From an uncultured Prevotellaceae bacterium (GTDB lineage: Bacteria; Bacteroidota; Bacteroidia; Bacteroidales; Bacteroidaceae): a stretch of DNA of 47,855 nt. This document shows, piece after piece, positions 15,878-22,263 of the stretch; the stretch's first letter is position 1; every line of letters begins with the position of its first letter. The position numbers were made by a program, and so were the translations under genes. The stretch lies in NCBI GenBank assembly GCA_900315105.1, contig OMXX01000025.1, positions 1-47,855 of the forward strand, read 5' to 3'. The notes under the pieces are model-generated. The model saw nothing but the letters and a program-made list of their open reading frames with translations, did no database searches and was not told the origin of the DNA.

Positions 15878-16005
15878 CTCCTTAAAACTCCGAGGATACT
15901 CCATCGATAGTCCATCAGTCCTCCATCGATCCTCCATCGAAACGATGGACCATCGATGGAGTATCGATGGAGTATCGATGGAGTATCTTAGGAGGAATAG
16001 CGGGG
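15878..16005. repeat. 11-bp phased palindromic array (array 2)
   Basis: CTCC or GTCC begins at 15878, 15888, 15899, 15910, 15921 and 15932. After an ATCG-AAA-CGAT centre (15936-15946), GGAC/GGAG/GGGG begins at 15947, 15958, 15969, 15980, 15991 and 16002. All spacings are 11 bp except the first (10). The unit GGAGTATCGAT is perfectly tandem at 15958-15979. This is the clearest member of the array family. Confidence 0.9.
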
Positions 16006-16104
16006 AAACAGCGTAGTTTCTTGCAAGGAAAATCGTCTGTTCTTGGGGTGAAAAATCAAGGAAACGTGAGTCTTTATGCCATAGAATTTCAATTATTTCA
16101 AAAA

Positions 16105-16166
16105 TAAGTAGGTGTGCATCATCATGCAATACAATCATTATAAAAATAATTATGCACACCTACTTA
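16105..16166. repeat. 15-bp inverted repeat
   Basis: TAAGTAGGTGTGCAT (16105-16119) and its exact complement (16152-16166) flank 32 bp. It is adjacent to array 2. It may be a small MITE-like or IS200-type hairpin remnant; no transposase is present. Confidence 0.75.
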
Positions 16167-16234
16167 ACAATTAAATTCGGGCATAGTGTTTTGTATGTCT
16201 TTCATCATCACTTTCAAAAAAATATCGGGAAAAA

Positions 16235-16266
16235 TTTGGAGTTTTCAGTTAAATTGTTTATTTTTG
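16235..16266 (+). promoter_or_regulatory. Promoter of 16351 gene
   Basis: -33 TTTG (16235-16238), 20-bp spacer, -7 TATTTTTG (16259-16266), giving a leader of about 80 nt that contains the heptad repeat. Confidence 0.7.
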
Positions 16267-16303
16267 CAAGCACAAGGAAAAAAACGGATGGCAAAAGCTA
16301 ATA

Positions 16304-16332
16304 GACTTTCGCCTTTAGACTTTGGACCTTAG
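16304..16332. repeat. Heptanucleotide GACTTTA-like repeat
   Basis: Four 7-bp units: GACTTTC, GCCTTTA, GACTTTG, GACCTTA. They lie in the leader of the 16351 gene and match a second heptad array at 21997-22041. Confidence 0.65.
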
Positions 16333-16350
16333 ATAATACCGACAGAAAAT

Positions 16351-17373
16351 ATGTTAAGGAAATTATACTTATCTGTTATCGTTGTCTTATGCTCTTTGAG
16401 TGCATTTGCTCTCAATCTCAATACTTTGCAAGGTGTTGAGGGGGAAGGGTATGCTGAGCTTACACCTCCTGACACGATACGGCATAAGGTTTTCCATAGC
16501 AAGTTTGGTAATGATGTAGAATTCCCGAAACTTACCGACGATGCCCATGAAAATGCTGTTATCCTAAGTAAATTCTTCTCTACGATTTGCATGAAGAAGG
16601 ATGCAAGGATAGAGACTTTTATTGCGCTTATCCCTCTTGTTCCGAAGAGTGGCGACGAGCTAAGCATTGAGACTCTCGACAAGATGCTTCCTATAAGTTA
16701 TCGTTGTTTCTATTCAGCTTCTATGGAGTATCTTCTCTTCTGCGAAATGGGTGGAAAGAATAGGACTTTGAGACAGATTTTCTATGCGTTCCGTAATGAG
16801 GCGAGTGCAACGTTCACTTCTCTGTGCCATAAGCATCCAGAGGTCTATTGTGCTCAGCTTGACTCTGTTGCGGCTTTTATCAGAAATCTTGACTATATCG
16901 GGGATATCTATCCTGAATTGCAGGGACTTAAGTCAAGAGAAGAGCAGGCTCCTATTGTTGAGAGACTGATTGCTTCACTTGATGCTGTCAAGAACAATAT
17001 GCGCATTAGTGGCAGTAGGGAAAAGAAGTTCAGCGAGCTTATGTTACAGCTTTACAAGGATCCTGAGCACGTGGATTTACATAAGTATTTCTCAGAAAAG
17101 ATGTGCCAGAAGATAGAGAGTAAGGAGCTGGAACTGAAATATATAAGTCCTGATAAGACGTGGGAGAACTGGGATGTGAAGAATCCGGATTTATGTTCTT
17201 TCTCCTTTGAAAAGGTGAATACCTTCCAGGTTATATTGTCTAATAAGCCAAAGGATGACATCCTGTTGGATGCTGACGAAACGAGAGAGGTTCGTTCATA
17301 TTTTATTGAGTTTGCGTCAGAAGGTGATAGTGATCTTATAGATAATGTGAATGTGCAGACGGTTTCAAGATAA
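16351..17373 (+). CDS. Hypothetical secreted protein
   Basis: 340 residues, signal peptide about 1-20 (MLRKLYLSVIVVLCSLSAFA). The remainder is soluble and largely helical, with a conserved-looking centre (YLLFCEMGGKNRTLRQIFYAFRNEASATFTSLC). Its C-terminal part is strand-rich and ends ..NVNVQTVSR. No catalytic motif or known domain is recognised. It has its own promoter and lies just upstream of the SGNH esterase on the same strand, about 120 bp away, with a C-rich palindrome and a weak hairpin plus T-run (about 17425-17450) between them. Functional linkage to the esterase is possible but unsupported. Confidence 0.8.
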   Translation: MLRKLYLSVIVVLCSLSAFALNLNTLQGVEGEGYAELTPPDTIRHKVFHSKFGNDVEFPKLTDDAHENAVILSKFFSTICMKKDARIETFIALIPLVPKSGDELSIETLDKMLPISYRCFYSASMEYLLFCEMGGKNRTLRQIFYAFRNEASATFTSLCHKHPEVYCAQLDSVAAFIRNLDYIGDIYPELQGLKSREEQAPIVERLIASLDAVKNNMRISGSREKKFSELMLQLYKDPEHVDLHKYFSEKMCQKIESKELELKYISPDKTWENWDVKNPDLCSFSFEKVNTFQVILSNKPKDDILLDADETREVRSYFIEFASEGDSDLIDNVNVQTVSR

Positions 17374-17392
17374 AGAAAGGCCTCTCCCCCCG

Positions 17393-17411
17393 CCCTCTCC
17401 CGTAGAGAGGG
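17393..17411. repeat. C-rich palindrome
   Basis: CCCTCTC-CCGTA-GAGAGGG between the 16351 and 17492 genes, preceded by CTCTCCCCCCG. It is of the same class as the copy translated inside the SusD signal peptide at 38650. Confidence 0.7.
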
Positions 17412-17491
17412 GGCCGGAATGCTCAAAGGCTTTTTGCCTTTTTGTCAGAATTGTCTGTTGTCTTGTATTTCTTGAACTCCTATAAATAAGA

Positions 17492-18844
17492 ATGAGAAAA
17501 TTTTCAATACTTTCCTTTTTTCTCTCATGTGCCGTTGTTTCAACGGCACAAACTATGTCGTACGACCTTACCAAACAGCAACCTGTGTATTCGGAGAATG
17601 TAGGTTACGGATATAATGTGGTTGAGGCTCCTACGGCAAAGAGCGTTTCCCCGTTCTATTTCTCGGTAAAAGTACCTGATGGCAACTATCGCGTAACTGT
17701 TCGTCTTGGCTCTAAGAAGCGTGAGGGCGAGACGACTGTACGTGCTGAGTCGCGCAGGATGATGATAGAGAAATGCGTGACAAAGAAAGGGCAGTTTCAG
17801 GATTTTTCATTCATAATAAATAAAAGAAGTGTTGATATACCTTCTTATAAGGGTATTGACGGCAAGCCTACACAGCCTTCGGTCGTGAAGATAAAACCCG
17901 GAGAGGTAGGTTCTCTTACATGGGATGAAAAACTCACTCTTGAATTTAACGGAGCTTCGCCTTGTGTGCAAAGTATAAAGGTTGAGCCTGATACAACGGC
18001 TACAACCGTATTCCTATGTGGTAATTCTACGGTTGTGGATCAAGGAAAAGAGCCTTGGGCTTCTTGGGGACAGATGTTTACAAGGTGGTTTGTGGAACAA
18101 ACACAGACCCTCTCCCCGCTCCCCCTTAGAGGGGGAGAGCCGATTCGCGATGGGAAGTCCCCCTTTAAGGGGGATTTAGAGGGTCTTTCTATTGCCAACT
18201 ATGCCGAAAGTGGTCTTACAGCCACTTCTTTCATGGCTCAGAACAGGTTGGAGAAGATTCTGTCGGTGATAAGGGAAGGCGACTATGTAATCTGTGAGTT
18301 CGGACATAATGACGAGAAGGAAAAAGGGCCGGGTACAGGTGCTTGGTATCACTATTCTGTGGCATTAAAGAAGTTTGTGGATATGGTTCGTGCGAAGAAA
18401 GGAAATGTCATTTTCTGCACACCGACACAACGCAGGTTCTTTGATTCAGAGGGCAAGATAAAGAATACTCATGGAGATTTTCCTGCTGCTATGAAGTCTG
18501 TTGCAGAGCGCGAAAATGTGCCTCTCATAGACTTGAACGCAGAGACAAAGACACTTTTTGAGACTATGGGAGTTGAGGATTCCAAGCATTTGCTTGTGCA
18601 TTATCCTATGGGCACATTCCCTTGGCAGGAGAAGAAATTCTCAGACAATACCCATTTCAATCCCTTTGGCGCATACGAGGTGTCAAAACTCGTTGTGATG
18701 GGGTTGAAAAGGTTGAACTCACCATTAGTGAAATATCTCTCATCTGACTGGACGGATTTCTCTCCAAGTCAGCCGGATAACTGGCAGACTTTCTACTGGC
18801 CGTTGTCGCCTGTATATGACGGAAAAAAGCCGGATGGAAACTGA
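17492..18844 (+). CDS. SGNH/GDSL esterase, rhamnogalacturonan-acetylesterase-like
   Basis: 450 residues, signal peptide about 1-20. A beta-rich N-terminal domain (about 22-165) carries wording seen in CBM-like modules of Bacteroides RG acetylesterases (SVKVPDGNYRVTVRLG). The catalytic SGNH domain covers about 172-425: block I GNST (S179), block II NYAESG (236-241), block III GHND (271-274), and block V DNTH (D385, H388). This family removes acetyl groups from rhamnogalacturonan I. Residues about 205-232 are not native to the fold: they translate a palindromic repeat (18105-18186) placed in-frame between helix RWFVEQ and SIANYAESG. It probably sits in a surface loop, so activity may survive. 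A single SGNH gene without lyases nearby makes substrate an inference. Confidence 0.87.
   Translation: MRKFSILSFFLSCAVVSTAQTMSYDLTKQQPVYSENVGYGYNVVEAPTAKSVSPFYFSVKVPDGNYRVTVRLGSKKREGETTVRAESRRMMIEKCVTKKGQFQDFSFIINKRSVDIPSYKGIDGKPTQPSVVKIKPGEVGSLTWDEKLTLEFNGASPCVQSIKVEPDTTATTVFLCGNSTVVDQGKEPWASWGQMFTRWFVEQTQTLSPLPLRGGEPIRDGKSPFKGDLEGLSIANYAESGLTATSFMAQNRLEKILSVIREGDYVICEFGHNDEKEKGPGTGAWYHYSVALKKFVDMVRAKKGNVIFCTPTQRRFFDSEGKIKNTHGDFPAAMKSVAERENVPLIDLNAETKTLFETMGVEDSKHLLVHYPMGTFPWQEKKFSDNTHFNPFGAYEVSKLVVMGLKRLNSPLVKYLSSDWTDFSPSQPDNWQTFYWPLSPVYDGKKPDGN
18105..18186. repeat. Palindromic element inserted in-frame in esterase
   Basis: The outer stem AGACCCTC (18105-18112) pairs with GAGGGTCT (18179-18186). 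Two inner hairpins are CTCCCCCT/AGGGGGAG and TCCCCCTT/AAGGGGGA. The result is a clover-like structure of about 82 bp that adds about 28 residues without breaking the frame. Confidence 0.85.
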
Positions 18845-18845
18845 T

Positions 18846-18972
18846 AAGTGAAAAGTTAAAAATGAAGAGTGAAGAATTTGAATTACTTTTATAGCGAAAA
18901 GGTTTGTATACGTCAAAAACTGTAAATACAATCATAAATTCTTCACTTTTCACTCTTCGTTATTCACTTTTT
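18846..18972. repeat. Imperfect inverted repeat, family of 7591-7684
   Basis: GTGAAGAATTT (18869-18879) and AAATTCTTCAC (18936-18946) are complementary, with imperfect extensions on both sides. The loop contains TTTTATAGCGAAAAGG, similar to the TTTTATCGCTAAA motif at 25130 and 38490. Confidence 0.7.
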
Positions 18973-19005
18973 TGTACCATTTTACAAAAAAATGGAGGAT
19001 TTTTC

Positions 19006-19036
19006 TTTGTGATTTAATTTATTTTTACTACTTTTG
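19006..19036 (+). promoter_or_regulatory. Promoter of large secreted protein gene
   Basis: -33 TTTG (19006-19009), 19-bp spacer, -7 TACTTTTG (19029-19036), with a leader of about 80 nt. Confidence 0.75.
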
Positions 19037-19121
19037 CCACCAGATGTAATCTATACAATATCATGATAGATTTTTAATATAATAACTTAATAACTTTAAC
19101 ATAATTAACTGACTTAGGCTT

Positions 19122-21968
19122 ATGATTAAGAATTTACTCTCATTGGCGTTGTTGTCATCGATGGCTATCGGTGCTAACGCTTACGGCGTGGATGACATGA
19201 TCTACACACGTGCTGCTAAATATAAAGTGACTGCAGCTAACCTTGTAACTAATGGAGAATTGAAAGGCGCAACATTGGATGGCTGGACAGCAACAGATGC
19301 TACAGCCGCAGGCCTTTCTGATGTCTTTACGGTACTTGATGATGGTGGTGTATCTGTTAATACAGGTTATAGTTCATTAACAAATGGTATGTACCAAGTT
19401 GTAAATATTGGTGAAGGTGGTACATATGTTGTTACCATGAAAGTCAAAGGTGCTGAGCCTGGTTATACTGACATTGACCTTAAGGCCGATGGCAATAACT
19501 GTATCTTCGCTTATTTCAATACTGATGGTAAGCTTTTCTACCCAGATGTCGATGAAAAGGGCAACCCTATATTGGTATTTGGTGAAGGTGGTGCGGCTAC
19601 CGAGAATTGCTATAGTTTCACAAACGAGGATTATACAGAATTCGCATTCCCTATAGAAGCTCCATCTGATGGTAAGATTGTCATTGACCTCCGTGGTCTT
19701 ACGGGTGGCATTGAAATCAAGGATATTGAGTGTCATAAAGTTCAGGCTGCATTTGATGAGCGTGTAGCAGAGCGCCGTCTTGCATGGATTAAGTCTGTTC
19801 TCGGTGACTTCAACTGGTCAAGTGCCTATGAAGGATATGATGACCTTCAGGCGAATATAAAGGCTTTGGAAGACGCTATTAAGGGAAATGATGATTCTCA
19901 AAAGGCTACAATGCTCGAGAATCTTGAGTCTTTCTTCAATGATGAGTTCGCACCTGCCAACTTGTCAAACGTATTCAATACTATCGACCATCCTTCTGGT
20001 TCTGGTGGCGATTTCTCTGCCAACTGGATGTTCTGGACGAAAAAATACAATAAGTGTGATCAAGAAGCTACAACTCAGCCTTGGGTGTTCAATTGTAACC
20101 GTTGGGCTCATACTACTGGTGCGGAAAACACTCCTCTTAATGTTCAGTGGCAGCGTGGTTTCGCTTATAACACATGGGATCCACAGGCTCGTCTGACAAC
20201 AACCCTCGACAAGGGTACATACAGACTTGGTGTAACAGGTTCTGGTGGTATGATGACTATGAACAAGGATCGTTGGGTGCGTTCTGGCGCATACGACAAT
20301 GTTAAGGTTGAGATGATTCTTGAGAATGCAGAGGATCCATCAAAGAACGATACAATCTTTACTGGAACGCTCAGTCCTTCATTTGATCAGAGTTTCATGG
20401 GCTCATTCACACTTGATGAACAGAAAGAGGTTACAATTCTCCTGCATTGTTATCAGATTGAGTGTCTTTCTCCTACACCAGGAATGGCTACGGGCCTTAC
20501 TGATCCAGTTCTTTACAAGGTGCTTGTCAAGGGTGAGATGACACCGGAAGAGAAGAGCTATATTGCAAATGTAGAGACTCAGATTGCTGCTCTTGAGGAC
20601 CGTATCAAGGTTGCTGAGGATCTCGTTGCTTCAACCCAGACAGCACAGCCTTGGGGTAAGGATAATCTCCAGAAGGGTATTGATGAGGCTAAGAAGCGTC
20701 TCGCAGTATGGAAGGCTCTTGATCAGGATGCACTTCTTGAACTTTATGCAGAGGGTGAGGCAAAGTACGAGACAACAGGCGCTCCATACTATGTAGAGAA
20801 TGAATATATTACTAAGGACTCTGTTTATACAGAGGAAGTTCTTGCAAACTTAATCGTGAATGCTGGTGTACGCTATCTCAACAGAGAATTCATCGATGTA
20901 TTCAATGCTGTAAATACTCCTCTCACAGATATGCCTGCTGCTATTGAGACTGCTGAGCAGACTCTTGCTACTGCAATGTACACAAGTGGTGACAAGGCTA
21001 CTTTCGGCGCTATAATCAAGAAGGCAAAGGATTTGTATGCAGCTCAGATGGCTACACAATATACTGCTGAGGGTTCTCAGGCTCTTATTGATGCCAAGGC
21101 TGAACTCGCAAAGGGTATTGATGATTTCATCGCTTCTGTGAAGATGGATAATCTTGTTGACATCGACTTCTCTAAGACTTATACAGAGACACCTCCTGCA
21201 GAGGAAGGTGAGGATCCAACATACTCTATCGAGGGTACTAAGGGTAAGATAGACCTTACCGGTGCATTCTCTAAGGAAATGCAGAAAGAGTGGACTCAGT
21301 ATGCATTCGGTCAGGGATTCAATGATCTTTGTACTGATGTTCTCTTCTTCGGTAAGGGTGATGCTACTGTAGGCTTTGACTATGCTGCTAAGGACAATGA
21401 TGTAATCATGGTTTCTTTCGACCTCTATTACGGCTATCTCAGCAAGCAGAGTATGGGCTTCTACCTGCTCAATGAGAATGGTGATACAATTTCCGGTTAC
21501 AAGCGTACATGGGATATCGCTTCTGAATACAACACACTTGGCGTGAACGAAGATAAGTTCAGTTGCATTGGTGGTAGAAACAATGGTAATGTTCAGGGCA
21601 ATATCTGCGTAGAGAACAACAAAACTCATTTCGAGATCTATCTGAACTACACAGATAAGAACATCTTTGCAGCTACTACCTATAAGGGTGAGAAGTTCGT
21701 GAATGAGGCTGTTCCAATGTCAGAAGGTGACAATGCTCTCAAGAAGATTATCTTCTCTTCAACCTATACAAATGGTGAGCGTTGCTGCTGGCTTGACAAC
21801 GTGAAGGTATCTGTAATTAATGACGTTCCTGCTGCTGGAACAACCGGCATCAACGAGGTTGCTTCTGTAGCCAAGGCTTCTAAGGTCATCAAGGCTATTG
21901 AGAATGGTAAGCTCGTTATCAAGACTGATAAGGGTACATTCAACGCAGTCGGTGCTCAGATCAAGTAG
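19122..21968 (+). CDS. Large secreted modular protein
   Basis: 948 residues, signal peptide about 1-20 (SMAIGANA). The N-terminal part (about 38-210) looks like a carbohydrate-binding-type beta-sandwich (NLVTNGELKGATLDGW...YQVVNIGEGGTYVVTMKVKGA). The middle holds helical FIVAR-like spacers (about 455-520 and 580-680). A second beta-sandwich, about 690-900, ends with CCWLDNVKVSVIND. The last approximately 35 residues (IENGKLVIKTDKGTFNAVGAQIK) resemble C-terminal tails common on exported Prevotella proteins and may be a secretion or sorting signal. No catalytic motif is visible. It has its own promoter and terminator. Codon use is unusually regular, suggesting high expression. Binding of glycans is inferred. 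Confidence 0.8.
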   Translation: MIKNLLSLALLSSMAIGANAYGVDDMIYTRAAKYKVTAANLVTNGELKGATLDGWTATDATAAGLSDVFTVLDDGGVSVNTGYSSLTNGMYQVVNIGEGGTYVVTMKVKGAEPGYTDIDLKADGNNCIFAYFNTDGKLFYPDVDEKGNPILVFGEGGAATENCYSFTNEDYTEFAFPIEAPSDGKIVIDLRGLTGGIEIKDIECHKVQAAFDERVAERRLAWIKSVLGDFNWSSAYEGYDDLQANIKALEDAIKGNDDSQKATMLENLESFFNDEFAPANLSNVFNTIDHPSGSGGDFSANWMFWTKKYNKCDQEATTQPWVFNCNRWAHTTGAENTPLNVQWQRGFAYNTWDPQARLTTTLDKGTYRLGVTGSGGMMTMNKDRWVRSGAYDNVKVEMILENAEDPSKNDTIFTGTLSPSFDQSFMGSFTLDEQKEVTILLHCYQIECLSPTPGMATGLTDPVLYKVLVKGEMTPEEKSYIANVETQIAALEDRIKVAEDLVASTQTAQPWGKDNLQKGIDEAKKRLAVWKALDQDALLELYAEGEAKYETTGAPYYVENEYITKDSVYTEEVLANLIVNAGVRYLNREFIDVFNAVNTPLTDMPAAIETAEQTLATAMYTSGDKATFGAIIKKAKDLYAAQMATQYTAEGSQALIDAKAELAKGIDDFIASVKMDNLVDIDFSKTYTETPPAEEGEDPTYSIEGTKGKIDLTGAFSKEMQKEWTQYAFGQGFNDLCTDVLFFGKGDATVGFDYAAKDNDVIMVSFDLYYGYLSKQSMGFYLLNENGDTISGYKRTWDIASEYNTLGVNEDKFSCIGGRNNGNVQGNICVENNKTHFEIYLNYTDKNIFAATTYKGEKFVNEAVPMSEGDNALKKIIFSSTYTNGERCCWLDNVKVSVINDVPAAGTTGINEVASVAKASKVIKAIENGKLVIKTDKGTFNAVGAQIK

Positions 21969-21996
21969 GACAAAAGTCAAAAGGCGCAAGTTCTTA

Positions 21997-22041
21997 GTCC
22001 TCAGACTTTAGATTTAGGACTTTAGCCCTTGGACTTTAGAC
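21997..22041. repeat. Heptanucleotide GACTTTA repeat
   Basis: Six 7-bp units: GTCCTCA, GACTTTA, GATTTAG, GACTTTA, GCCCTTG, GACTTTA. GACTTTAG recurs every 14 bp at 22004, 22018 and 22032. Confidence 0.7.
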
Positions 22042-22053
22042 AAAACAAGTATG

Positions 22054-22087
22054 AATCCCCCATTCCTAAGTGGAGTGGGGGATTTTT
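22054..22087 (+). terminator. Intrinsic terminator after 19122 gene
   Basis: AATCCCCCA (22054-22062) pairs with TGGGGGATT (22075-22083), followed by a T-run. 22090-22263 is AT-rich and carries a -7-like TATTTTTG at 22145-22152, the possible promoter of the FAS1 locus. Its -33 box is not clear. Confidence 0.8.
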
Positions 22088-22263
22088 ATTCGCTTTTTTT
22101 CGCATTTTTTTCGTGATTTATGCGTTTTTGTCATTTTTTTTTTCTATTTTTGCAAATTGAAACAAGAGGGCAATAAAACCTATATTTTAGTCCCTTACAG
22201 TCGAATTCCTAATAACTCTCACTAACACGGAAAATATTAACGAATAATACCAATAAAGCAATT

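Noticed and set aside
15878..16005. CRISPR-like array
   Set aside because: Units are 11 bp with no longer conserved repeat and no unique spacers; orientation switches in the middle, and no cas genes are near.
15848..16159. 103-residue minus-strand frame
   Set aside because: Most of it is translation of the 11-bp phased array and the adjacent inverted repeat.
18657..18953. 98-residue minus-strand frame
   Set aside because: Antisense to the esterase end and to the GTGAAGAATTT repeat; the SSLFIFNFSL wording is the repeat translated.
20850..21629. 259-residue minus-strand frame
   Set aside because: Antisense shadow of the large secreted protein; serine/leucine-rich low-quality translation.
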